Made by a program: the position numbers and the translations under genes. Below the pieces are notes generated by a model. It saw nothing but the letters and a program-made list of their open reading frames with translations. It ran no database searches and was not told where the DNA came from. From positions 5,464,646-5,528,645 of the forward strand of contig VXAI01000035.1 of the NCBI GenBank assembly GCA_013399305.1: a stretch of DNA of 64,000 nt. The letters are read 5' to 3'. Below, piece after piece: positions 1-11,042 of the stretch (position 1 is its first letter; every line of letters starts with the position of its first letter). The stretch comes from Rostratula benghalensis. Lineage: Eukaryota; Chordata; Aves; Charadriiformes; Rostratulidae.

Positions 1-97
1 GGCTGGATGTCCAGCTAATGCCTCTTTCTATCCTATGAAAAGCATACACTATGTAGGGTAACATTCAGGTCTTCCAAGCAGTAAGGCTTAGGAGGGG

Positions 98-126
98 AAA
101 AAAAAAAAAAAACCAAACCAAAAAAC
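98..126 (+). repeat. A-rich tract
   Basis: A run of 15 A is followed by CCAAACCA and more A. No recognisable LINE or SINE body precedes it on the plus strand, so it is called only as a simple low-complexity tract. Confidence 0.7.
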
Positions 127-1890
127 CACCTCACCATGTTTACTTCAACTTTCCCTTTCTAAATTGCTCTGACAGCCCTGTGCTTTTCTAACTCATTTCG
201 GGGAATATCCAGCCTGCCATTGGAATTATTTGAATTGTACAGAAAGAAAGGAGGGCCTGTTTCCCTCCGAATTCCATATATTGTGTCGCTGGAGCTTTTC
301 ATGTTCCATAAACAATGCTCTCTTTTTCTAACCCTCTCCCCCTCCTGCCCATAGCCTGACTTTCTATAATTTTCTTGACATGGACAACTCAGCATTTTTG
401 TGAAAAGCTATGACTGATTTTCTGCAGCTTTACAAACAGGAGCTTGCTAGTGATTTCAGGAGGATCAGGTAGTTTGATGCAAGTGAGATTGGGTAGAGTC
501 TCTGGGACTTCAAACATGTCTCAGCAGCGCATCTGATTGTGAATGATTGTTTTCCCTTAAAGCATTCATGATCTTCAATTGGCAAGTCTCCTCTCATAAT
601 TAAGGAGACGTTTGGAAAAAGGTTGGTATTTTTAAATGTCTTCTAAATCCCTGTAGATCTCTAGCCACATACAAGCTAGTGGCTTCATTTTTCCACACAC
701 CACTCTTTTTTTAGCTAACAGTGCGGTGAATAAATAACGCGAGGGAAATCTCAGGAGGTACTTAGAGTTGCAGGGGCTCTGGAGTTTAAGTTCATTTCAA
801 GCTTCTTATGAGTCTCTTAATATTTGACTGGTGTTTCATGGTCTGTCTTTGGTCTTTGGTGACTCATGAAGTTTGATCCCAAGAGAAAAATCACAGCCTC
901 TCTAAGTAGCCATGATAGATAGCGCAAAAGCAGTAGTGCTTCTGTAGCTCTTCAGTGGCTTGAAGCCTCAGGATTTTTTTTTTCTTTCTTTACCAGGAAG
1001 GTGGATAATTTCCAGTTTTAACAACCACGCATGGGAAAGATGAATAAGCAGTATTTGGGAAGGGTGTCTGATTGGTCACGCCCTCCTCTGGCTGTACTTG
1101 CTGGGGCATTTTGCATAGCATTTCTGGAATACTTTTGCAATAGTGAAAGGGTTATTGCAGCATTTGATTTCAGCCTTAGAGAGGCTTTAAAAGAAGTGCC
1201 AAGCAAGCCCCTGTAGTCTGGCAGCAGTGACACTGATCATGTGCCATGTCACGGAGAGGAAAAAAAAGTCCCTTTCAGTGTTTGCACTGAACATGAGTGT
1301 CACTTTCAAGCTTTGGGTTGATTTTAAAACTGCCTTGCAGCCCGACAGCTTTGCGGTGGACCTGAGAGGTCTTGGGTTAATGTCATCTAATGCATCCTAA
1401 TGGGTAGTCTAATTGTAACTGCCATTCCAGCTGTCCCTTGTGTGTTTAACTCATGTAAATGAAAACCACAGCTTTCCAATTTACTCTTCGGCTTGAAATA
1501 TTATCTTCTCCTTAAGTAATGTGTTTTAATTGTAGAAGTAAGGTATAATATATATGGAAAGAGTGGATGAGAGTATGAAGACTGTACATAAATAGCAGGG
1601 CTTCTTAGCTTTTTCTTTTCTTCACCACTGACCTATCTTTTCTCAGCTGACCGCTGACTAAACAGACACCAAACAGGTCCCAGCTGATCCAGAGGGGGGA
1701 CAAGAGAGCAGGTAGAGATGAGCAGTCACCTATTGCACTCCTATCTGCTGCAAGATGTACAGATAGTTAGGCAGTAGCACTCTGAAGCATGCACATGCCC
1801 ACTTGATGTCAGTCTGGAGCGACTCTCCTGCCTTACACTGGCAGAGAAGATTAAAACCCGCCTTAAAAATTAGGTGGCAGAGACAAAAAT

Positions 1891-1919
1891 ATAAAAAAAA
1901 ATAGAAAAAAAAAAAAAAA
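1891..1919 (+). repeat. A-rich tract
   Basis: A stretch of A interrupted by single T and G bases ends in a 15-A run. It has no identifiable retroposon in front of it. Confidence 0.7.
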
Positions 1920-4900
1920 GGGAAAAGTCAGCAGACACTCGGAGAGCAGGAAAGGCTGCCAAACAAGCATTCCTGCCCTTGCTTACGATTCTCCCCCACA
2001 TACAACTGGCTGTGTACGTCTGGGAGCAGCCAGCATAGTGATCTATTCATAAAGGGCCAAATTCAGGAACCGACCTGCAAGGCTTGAGTACACTGACTAC
2101 ACACGGGGAAGGTGGGGCGAAGGCTCAGAGGGGCTTCTTGGAGTTGTGCAGGACAAAAATCCCCTTCTTTCCACCCAGCTGAAAAGCAGGCACGCCAGCG
2201 GGAAAGAATGGAGTAGATGGCAGGGCTTTCATGGGACTTGGGACAGCAAGGACCAGTTCTCTAGTCCATCAGAGACTAGGTGAAGTTTAACTTCTGGGTT
2301 ATTTTCTTTCTCTCTCAGGACAGGGAAACACAGCTCAGCTTTCTCTTGGCTTGACACTGAAACCAGCTATAAGCAGGGATTTTCCTGGTCATCGGGAGAG
2401 GAGACATGAGTGGTGGAGGTTGAGCTTGGTGTGTCCCTCAGAAGCCACTAGAGAACACCAGTTCTCAGAGCATCGTGGTTGTAGTTTGCAGGCAGCGGGT
2501 AAAGATTAATACCCTCCTGAAATGCACTCCTGTCACCTGGCCAGTGCCCTCAAAATTAAGACAGGATTATTCCATTTAGTCATTCAGGAAAAGACATCGA
2601 GGCTTGGAAAGCAAAATAATACTTAAACCCTGTTGGAATTTCCCTGTGTGCACCTGGGCTGAACTTTCCTAGTCTTCCAGAAACCAGAAGGTACAAACAC
2701 CTCCAAAAAGACAGGCCTGAGAATGACCTTAAAAGCTCCCACCTGTGGTTGCATGTCCTTTGACTGGAGCTAGAGGTAGCCAACAGGCATAGCACTGAAT
2801 GGTTCTAAAACAGTGGCTGTAGACACAGGGGAACTGATGGAGGTGTAACACAGTGATCTGAGGTGCATCTTGATTGCCTCTTTCTGCTGAGAGACAGCAT
2901 CCTGTCATGCCACAGGAGTAAGGAAGAACCTAGAGATGAGCAATGGAAGAATTCGTCCACCTCCTTCCATTTTATAAGCATGAAAGGAAGTCAAAAGGAG
3001 AAGGATATTGACACATGAATAATTTCAGAAGGTTTTGAATGTGCTGCTCTGGTTGAGATTGATTTAATGATAATGATGAACTGCTTGGTCTGCATGGATG
3101 CTTGATTTGAGGTAAAGAAGAGAGGTCCTGATTTCAACTTTTTCACGTGAGGTAGGAACAACCATTCCTCACAGCTACCAGGGTGCTCTGTATCTGCATG
3201 GAGAACAGAAGGCACTCCCTGACAATGGCCTTCTTGTGCAGACACAGAGACAGCTTGTATTGCCCAGGACTAAAAAGAGGAAAGGCACAAAGTGATGCCA
3301 TTTATAGGTTAATTGAGTAAAAGGGAGTGATGTTTTCCTTTTCCTGTAATCTGCAGCTGCCTGGGTTCTTGTTCTTGTGAGAGACCTGGCATTGCTTAGA
3401 GTTCCTGCAGGGATGCTCTAATTCAGATACTGCCCCATACCCACTACAGGCCTGAAGCAGAGAACAAGCAACAATGCAGAGATATGATTTAGCTTTCCAT
3501 GCACTTGACTGGTTGACTTGTGACATGTCCAGTCCCACCAGAGAGTGTCATGGAGAGAAACATTCATGGACCACATAAACCACTGTCATCTTCCGGTGAC
3601 ACTGTTTCTTTATGCCATTATGGAGGCCTTTATTGAGACCTGCATTGGACGGGACAGAAGTTGGGAAGGAGAAGGGATATTTTACATCTCTCCATCTTTA
3701 TCATGACAATTTGTGTTCTCATTACAGGCTACATGCTCTTAGTCATTCTTCGTCCATCTCACACCACGGGGAAAGAGCTTGCAATGTCACATATTGATGT
3801 GCCTTTTCTCAAGTCCTGGTATGAAATCCCATGTGTAATCCACAGCATTGGGTTACCCGAATGAAAATCTAAGGCAGGAGGTTATTGCATGGAGAGAAGA
3901 TTTGGGTTAAACTCTGTTTCATATAAGCAGGAATGATATGTGGCTTCTCAAATTATATTTTCCTGGGTTTTTACACCCCTGTGTTAGACATGGAGCAATG
4001 TAGGTAATACCATTGCATAGCTGGAGACAGAGGGTGGAGATCTGTGAATAGTTAACCTGAATAAACTGTGAATAGGCATATGTAGGCAAGAGAGAGATAC
4101 TTTCCTTCTCGTATGTATTTCTTTTGAAGCAAATATCTCTTAGTCTTTTTTTTTTTTAAATCCTTGCTGTTAAATAAGAAGTAATCAGCAGTGAGAGTTG
4201 ACGGTACTGTGCATCCCTTACAGATTAGTGTGGTGAGGAAAAAACAGCCAAAGCCTGAAAATGTTCCAGCAGTTGTTGTATTCTACAAGAGACACCACCA
4301 GTGTATAGTAGGGAAACTGGTCCTTTTTAGAGTTGTACCTTCCCAAATTCATGTCCTCTGCACCCTCCCGAGACTCTCTCCTGGGATTTTGGTTTCAGGT
4401 ATGCCTGAATTGGAGGAAAACAAACCACGTCTAGGCATGAAGTAGCTTTAATCTCTTTGGTCAAACTTGTAGGTTTTAGTGGTAACTGTATGGCAGAGGC
4501 ACAAAGGGATTTTGCACCCATGAGAATTTTATGGCTAGAAGCGTGAGGTTTGAGATTCAAGCCTCTGACCACGTGCTGTCCTCCTTGGGACCAGAGAAAT
4601 CCCTTGGGAAGTACTCCACAACTCTAGGAACAGGATTCAGCCTCAACCAGGACATTGCTGTGCTTGTAAAAGTTAAGGAAACATTGCCTTGGTCTATAGC
4701 ATTCAGCTACTGAACCTGTCAGGGGCATGGGAATTAAGTTGATTTCTGCACTTCTTTCAGCACCTCATGCCCAAATTGAGGTGAGTTTGTATGTGATCTG
4801 AATTGCCCTGCCCTTGTCCAGTACTTAGATATCCCTGGCAGTGTCTTCTGGATCAACTGCTGGTTGAAAAGAATGTTTTCAGGGAGCTTCAGCCCTATTT

Positions 4901-5036
4901 TCCTGCCCTGCTTAACATCTAAAAAAAGAAAGTAAATTTGATTTCTGTGACTCGTGAGCTATGTTTAGGAGAGCAGCTTTTGCATTTGGAGCTCATTCAG
5001 GAAACGTTTAATTTCTCCCGTTATTAGTGGTGTGTA

Positions 5037-5077
5037 ATTGGTAACCAATCACAGCGAGGACGCCTCTAATCTGATTA
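5037..5077. promoter_or_regulatory. Candidate enhancer core: inverted CCAAT pair plus homeodomain P3 site
   Basis: Within 41 bases there are two dyads. At 5037-5049 ATTGGTAACCAAT places two CCAAT pentamers (the NF-Y type motif) in opposite orientation around one base. At 5067-5077 TAATCTGATTA is a perfect TAAT-NNN-ATTA dyad, the P3 arrangement known to bind dimers of paired-class homeodomains. The surrounding sequence is AT-rich and free of transposon signatures. This shows motif content only; occupancy and conservation are inference. Confidence 0.35.
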
Positions 5078-5343
5078 GTGAGCCATTCCCAAAAAAGGGT
5101 AGAAAGACCAACTGTGCATAACATATTTTTTGCATGTGCTTCAACAGTGGTTACGCTATCTAGGTCCTTAGACAGTCCAGGGAATATTGCTGCTCTCGGT
5201 TCTCTTCTCATTGGTACCCTCTTAACCTCTGAGGTAACCTCAGATCAGCATCTGAACATGAAAATGCAGTTAGTGGTTACTCCAAGTCTTTCCATGGAAA
5301 ACCTACTTTCTACTTAGGTCAATATTGGCTTCTCCTCTTCTTC

Positions 5344-5373
5344 CTTTTTTGATTTTTTTTTTTTTTTTTTTTT
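5344..5373 (+). repeat. Poly-T tract
   Basis: An almost pure T run broken by one GA. It could be the A tail of a minus-strand retroposon, but no element body is recognisable beside it. Confidence 0.7.
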
Positions 5374-6439
5374 ACCACACGTTTTAAGATAACTTGCTGT
5401 TGGGAAACAAAGCTGGTTGTGGCACCGAGCGGATGCTTCTCTGCATTTCAGCTACTGGCTGTCCCCATCCCACGTGTACGCAGGAGTTCCCGTGTTAGAA
5501 TGGCATTGCTTAGACCAGAGCGAGCTGGCCATTTTTCCCAAATGCTGTCAACGCTTGGCCAGGGCATTGCAAAATTAATAAGGGAGACTAATTACAAGGC
5601 ACAAATGCTTCAGAAAGAAATTGCTTTGGTGAAAGATCCTTTGCGTCTGTGCCTGGGCTAAACTGGTTTCTCTATATGCTCTGTACCGAAATACCTTTCC
5701 ATACACTCATAGCTTGTGAACCCACCTCCCTGATGCCAAGTTCAAGAGGGTTTCAGACAACCTGGACAATGAGGAGCTACTCTCTGTGCTCTTGTACAGT
5801 ACAGCATTTACTAGTACTTGTCATCTTGCCCCAGTATTTAGGCAAAGAGCTCCTTGTAAGAGCAGGTTTATCCCTGGATGGCAGTTTCCGTATCGGACTA
5901 CAGAGTACCTAGGGTCCATGACACAGGCAGTACATAGCATTGCATCTATATTGCTAGATTCAGCCTTTAAGAAATTAAGTTATCACAGGTATGTGAGTAA
6001 AAGTATAATTGTGGCTTGGGGTTGGTAGATGATGATGTATTTAAGAAACAGCCTACAAGGTAGACGGGCTGCTTCAACTCTGCAGGTTCTTTCGACGTCC
6101 TGCATTTCACGTCCCTAAGGTATGTCAGGTACACCAGGTTTTAGCTTTGGATGATATGAAATTCAGCAGTCAGTTACTAACAGCTTCAGCTCAATTGTGT
6201 ATGTACACAGACACACACATGCTGAGGGAAACTACAAAAACAGATCTACCAAAGAAGCTATTTATCCCACTCTTTGTTTTCCTCCTGCGGCGTGTGAGCA
6301 CAGCTGGGAATCTTGCTTGGCTGGGTGCTTGCAAGGGGGCAGATGGTTGATGCAAAGCTTTCTGCTGAAGGCAAGCTGGGAGTTCGGATCACGACTCCTC
6401 CACAGAGGTAACTCAGCGTGAGGAGCAGATCTGGACTGA

Positions 6440-6500
6440 CCTCACAACATGAGAAAATGAGGCTCAGTAAGTGATTTGGCTAAGAAAAACGGCAGAAGAA
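6440..6500 (-). mobile_element. Short MIR-like SINE fragment (reverse)
   Basis: The plus strand reads GAAAATGAGGCTCAGTAAGT followed by GATTTGGCTAAG. This resembles the reverse complement of the central MIR/CORE-SINE segment, which reads roughly 'accttgggcaagtcactta... ctcagtttcc' in the forward sense. Only about 60 bases match, so chance resemblance is possible. Confidence 0.35.
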
Positions 6501-8398
6501 AAGAAAGTAAAGAAAGCCTCTTCTAAGAGGGGGGAGTTTCAGTGGCCTATTTTCTACTGATCATTAGAAGATTAACTGCCAGTCATGTTCCCAGTTAGGC
6601 ACTCTCAGAGCTTATTTGATCCTAGACAACAGGTTTATTTGCTTAATTTATTGTTGCTCTTAGACTTTTAAGCTCAAATATAAATTAAAGTCTTTTGTTC
6701 TATGCAATTTAAAAGTACATCCAAGATGGGGAGCCCAGTATTTGGCTTGGCTTCAGGTTCCAAGATGTATTTCAAGAGCTTCTGGGCTTTACTAGGATGG
6801 GTTTGGGGCTGGCATTTGTTTTCTGAAGTATTTGGGTGCTTAATATTTCTGCATTAAGAAGAAAAGTCAATGCCAGCTGTTAAGCACTGAGGAAAAGCAA
6901 TTGTAAGGAGCATGTTGGGCAAGCCAGTTCCTGGAGGACAGCTTATAAAACAGGACAAAGTTAGAAGCTGCTTTGTTACATAGATAATTTCTGTAAGCAT
7001 CAGGGATAATACTCCAATTTGGAAAGAAACTTCCAAAGAGGTGGTGAGGACACAAAACCTAGTGAGGTACAGTCAGAAGATCTGCTAATTATCCTCTAAG
7101 ATGACTCAAAATGCATCTGCATTCAAGAAACTGCAAATCGGTCAATAAGGTTAATACATGTATGGGAAATGTGAAGAGGCTGGCCCTCAGGACGAGATAA
7201 GAGGAAAACACCTGCATCAAAACAAAGAGTGAGTAGAATCCATGCTGAAGGAAGAGAAACAAGAACAAAAAGTCTTTCTCAGACCTTATAAAAATGATTT
7301 TTTGCTGAATCAAGGGTCAATGCAAAATGGAAATGAATGAACATTGAAACAAGGAGGAACATACTTTGTATGTAATACTCTCTTGGATGGAGGTATTGTG
7401 GGTCTGCTGTATCAAATGCTGCCCTGGGACTTCACTGTTTCATCGGTGGTTCATTGTCCTTGGTGTGCTGGCTGACAAGGGCAAGTCATTTAAAAAAAAA
7501 ACCTCTTCCAAATTTGGAATGGTTACTGGGGAACAACTCTGAATTGTTATGGACGGTATTTATACCCCCATTATGTGGGGACACAGTGGGCAAGGAGGTC
7601 ACGGCTTCAAATCATTTCCACCCGAGTGCCTCTGCAGTGCAATGCCTGCCAGATTTGCTAAGCTCTTCGGAGTCCTGTGCCTCTTCTCTCTTTGAAGCTA
7701 GTCGAGATATCCTATCCCTCAAAAAAGATACATTTGGGATGTCAATAATTGGAATATATTGTTCTTGGCCCACAGGGAGTCTGACACAGCAGCTTTACCT
7801 TAAATACAGTGATCAGCCTGCAAAAGCCAACAAAATCCCACAGACCAAGTGATAACAACTGTTTCACTTTCTTAAATCTCCCAGTAATCTGAGGGATGAA
7901 TGAGCTTCATAGCTGAGAATTGCTCTTAAGTTTACTCGTTTGTTTTTTTTAATACCCACATTTATTACAATTTTTTTTTTTTTAAAGACAGTCTTTTCAC
8001 AAGATTTGCCAAAGAACATAAAGGTTTGTCATAATGGATCAGATCACTTATCCTTATAAATCCTGTACCCCATATCTGCCAGTGATGGCTTGGCTCAGCT
8101 TGAGAATCAGCTTGTACAGTAGAGCTGGGTGCAGACGTGGCTTTGCTAGGGGGCGAAAAGCCTCCATCCTTCTATCTCTTGTTATACTGAACATGGTGGC
8201 CTGGTGTCAGCATCCTCTTCTTGATATTATCAAAGCTGCACTGCCTCTGGTTGGGAAAGGCTGAGAGGCAGCAAGTAGTCTCCAGAGAAGCATGGAGGCA
8301 CCTTTGTGCTGAAAAGCTGTCCTCTGACCGGGTAAGCAGGACTGGTCTTTCCTCTTCTTTCATCATGCTTAGAACTTCAAGGGAATTTGATATAAAGG

Positions 8399-8431
8399 TT
8401 TTTTTGGTTTTTTTTTTTTTTTTTTTTTTTT
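8399..8431 (+). repeat. Poly-T tract
   Basis: A run of T interrupted only by one GG. No associated retroposon body was recognised. Confidence 0.75.
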
Positions 8432-8959
8432 ACCATGGGTCAAACTATTTTAGAAGTTGGAGTGGTGGGAAAGATAAAAAAAAATAGGAAATGCTGTGTG
8501 TGGATCACAACCATGCACATCAGTAGCCAAAAATAATAGGATAGGTCTTGTTCTCTGGGTAACCTACAGTAAAAACAGAGATTGACTAAGAACTTCATCA
8601 GTGATCAAAGGCTTTGAGCTGTTTCTGGTGTGCGTTGGTGTCACAGATGCTTCCTAGGTGTTTCCTCCACTTTCTAGAGCTGAAGCTGTGGCAACTGAAA
8701 GGAGGTGCCGCAGCACCGTATGCCTTCAGCATAAGCTGAAGAGACAACCTCATGCTACTGTTCCTAAGGCTGCATAAAGCCTGAAAGGCATTTCTGCACT
8801 TGGATTATTTAGACATTTGAGGATTTTTACTCGCATGTTACAGAGCTATAAAATTATAAAAGACTAAGATTCCTGTTGCAGCAAGGGACTATCTAAATCC
8901 ACCTATCCTGGGACAGTCAGTGCTGTGTAAGCTCGTGGGTGAAATATTCTTCTGAGGGA

Positions 8960-9045
8960 AGAAATCCAGCTGCTCTCTGCCATGAATGGGCCATGTAACC
9001 TTGGGCCAGCTGTGCTCAGTTTCCCTTTTCACCTTGTCAGGCTTT
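8960..9045 (+). mobile_element. Possible MIR-like SINE fragment
   Basis: The segment contains ATGTAACCTTGGGCCAGC and then CTCAGTTTCCC, in the order and spacing of the MIR core ('gaccttgggcaagtca... cctcagtttcccc'). Flanks do not extend the match convincingly. It lies about 150 bases upstream of the much clearer MIR at 9190 and could be a separate insertion. Confidence 0.3.
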
Positions 9046-9189
9046 AACCATGTGCCACAAGACAGTGGGGCCTGTTGAAGGAAGAGGCTCAGCCTGCTAT
9101 CATGGGGAGAAGGAAAAAATCGAAGACCCTCATGTTTTGGATAGGAAAAAATATCCCAGTTGTGATCTACTGTTGCATGCACAGGTCAG

Positions 9190-9455
9190 GGAAGGATTAC
9201 CCTGCGGTTAAGGAAGAGAATTGTATCAAGGGACAAGTTCTGTTCCCAGCTCAGCCACAGACTTCCTTTCGGACCCTAACACTTCATTCTTTGTGACTTT
9301 GTTTACTCACCTGTCTGATGGGAATAATACCGCCTACATCAGAGACAAGTTGTGCTACTCGATGTTGATGCACGTGGTGTTAGTTAGGAACATTAAAATG
9401 CTTTGTGATCCATGGATTTAAAAAAAAAAATGCAGTGTAAGTGGTCAGGGCTGTT
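9190..9455 (+). mobile_element. MIR/CORE-SINE-like element, near full length
   Basis: This is a decayed tRNA-derived SINE of the MIR type. In order it shows GTTCCCAGCTCAGCCACAGA (the 'ttcccagctctgccactga' block), TGTGACTTTGTTTACTCACC (the 'cctcagtttcctcatct' block), CTGATGGGAATAATACCGCC (the 'taaaatgggaataatacctacc' block), CATTAAAATGCTTTGTGATC (the 'aagcgctttgagatcc' block) and a closing GTGTAAGTG. All blocks are co-linear over about 265 bases, the normal MIR length. An A run at 9420-9430 interrupts the 3' part. MIRs are an ancient amniote family and this copy is heavily mutated. Confidence 0.65.
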
Positions 9456-10425
9456 ACTTGAGATTTCAGTTCCAGGCAATGTGGCACAAGTCAAAATATC
9501 TACTTTTATTTCTCACTATAGAGGGTTGTAAAACATCCAGTGGGCATAAGGTAACATTTCAGAAAGCAAGTGCAAGTTTTGAACAGCCCAGCTAAAATCT
9601 AGTTTCAATTTTAAGCTTTGTATAAGTTCTAGCTTCCATAGCTATTTTTCATGTTACTTTTGGTTTATATCTACTGGCAAAAGGCTCTTTTGAGTTTGTT
9701 AATGTTAGATATCCATTGTGCAGTACCATTAGCTTCCATGTTTGGTATGTCAAGTTTTACATTACATCTCCCTTGGCTTTAGAGAACTAAATTATTCCTG
9801 TACTTATTACTCAGCTGAAATTTGGAAGGAGCTTCAGATCTTTTTCAGATCTTTTTTGTTTTTTTTTTCTTTAAAGTCTGGTTTTGTTACAGGCTTCACT
9901 AGCTCACTGAAAAATCCTTTAAGGAAGACACAAAACAAGAAGGTGCAAACCTCAATTCACTAATCCTGTCTGATCTCAAGCTGTCTGACAGTTGAGGTCA
10001 GCCACAGAATATGATTTTATTCAGGAGACTTCCAATTGTATAAAAGACACAGGGCTTATATAATGTATAAAAGTATATTAAAAAAACCCTACTTCAGAGT
10101 AGGTTGTCTGAGGTCATTAGGAAGGATGTAGCTTCCAGACGGGCCACCAATTTAAACAGCCTGACAGGTTTATAGTGGAGAGCAAGCCCCTTGCCCTCAA
10201 TAGCAGTAGAGTATTAAATTGCAGCTCCATCAGCCAAACTCTTCATCCAGCCTTGCCTTAAGAGCAGCAAGTCCTTTATTGTGTGATGAGACCACTGAGT
10301 TATTTGGTGGTTGGGCTGGCATGTCTCACAGGGCCAGCAAGGTAACCTCTTGTGAGCCTGTGGTGGGAGGTTAGACAAGCCCAGAGCTGGGGAGAAAGAG
10401 TCATGGTCCAGCTGAAATTGTCCTG
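9456..10425. other. Unique non-coding DNA
   Basis: No gene or clear repeat is seen. A direct duplication of CAGATCTTTTT occurs near 9824-9850 in a T-rich setting. The interval ends at the 3' terminus of a reverse CR1 copy. Confidence 0.55.
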
Positions 10426-11042
10426 AATCATAGAATGGTTAGAATTGGAAGGGACCTTAAAGATCATCAAGTTCCAATCCACCTGCCATGGGCAGGGACA
10501 CCTTCCACTAGAACAGGTTGTTCATCCAGCCTGGACTTAAACACTTCCAGGGATGGGGTGGCCACAGCTTCCCTGGGCAACCTGTTCCAGTGACTCACCA
10601 CCCTCACAGGAAAGAATTTCTTTCTGGTATCTAATCTAAATCTCCCCTCTTCTAATTTAAAGCCGTTACCCCTTGTCTTGTCACTACACTTCCTGACAAA
10701 GAGTCCCTCTCCAGCTCTCCTGCAGGCTCCCTTCAGCTCTAAGGTCTCCCTGGAGCCTTCTCTTCTCCAGGCTGAACAAGCCCAGCTCCCTCAGCTGGTC
10801 TTCATAGGAGAAGTGCTCCATCCCTCTGATCATCTTTGTGGCCCTCCACTGGACCTGTTCCAAAAGGTTCCATGTCCTTTCTATGTTGAATACTCCAGAG
10901 CTGGACGCAGTACTCCAGGTGGGGTCTCATGAGAGCAGAGTAGAGGTGTAGAATCACCACCCTGGACCTGCTGGCCATGCTTCTTTTGATGCAGCCCAGG
11001 CTGTGGTTGGCTTTCTGGGCTGCCAGTGTACACTGCCGGCTC
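10426..11042 (-). mobile_element. CR1 LINE, 5'-truncated copy
   Basis: This is the longest CR1 copy in the window, about 620 bases. Read on the plus strand it begins with AATCATAGAATGG, the reverse complement of the CR1 3' end. It continues through the 3' UTR and the last part of ORF2 and ends near GATGCAGCCCAGGCTGTGG...CTGCCGGCTC. The CR1 sense strand is minus. Truncation at the 5' side is typical of CR1 retrotransposition. The sequence beyond 11042 no longer follows CR1, so that point is taken as the truncation. Confidence 0.9.
10445..11042 (-). pseudogene. CR1 ORF2 C-terminal remnant (reverse transcriptase family protein)
   Basis: The minus strand encodes recognisable ends of the CR1 ORF2 protein. 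One frame carries [21 protein letters not shown], a stretch characteristic of the region after the RT core. Nearer the CR1 3' end, in another frame, come residues of the type [10 protein letters not shown]. The full ORF2 protein supplies endonuclease and reverse transcriptase; this remnant lacks the endonuclease and the catalytic palm motifs. Frame changes and stops show that it is dead. Confidence 0.8.

Larger units (their letters stand above)
1..5036. other. Unique non-coding DNA, no gene seen
   Basis: No recognisable exon, RNA gene or transposon was seen in this stretch. It holds A-rich tracts near 98-126 and 1891-1919 and T-rich tracts near 970-990 and 4147-4159. The open frames are all under 90 codons, overlap on both strands and show no domain. 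A phrase near 2055 beginning GGGCCAAATTCAGG resembles ancient amniote palindromic repeats but is too short to call. Confidence 0.6.
5078..8959. other. Unique non-coding DNA with homopolymer tracts
   Basis: No gene is recognised. Long T tracts lie at 5344-5373 and 8399-8431, with smaller ones near 7947-7983. The largest open frame (7454-7852, plus, 132 codons) has no domain, signal peptide or repeated structure that I recognise. A short reverse MIR-like piece is listed separately at about 6440-6500. Confidence 0.6.

Noticed and set aside
2041..2110. GGGCCAAATTCAGG phrase resembling a reptilian palindromic repeat
   Set aside because: Only about 15 bases match; the following sequence does not.
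7454..7852. 132-codon plus-strand frame
   Set aside because: No domain, low-complexity start after an A run, and no splice or promoter context.
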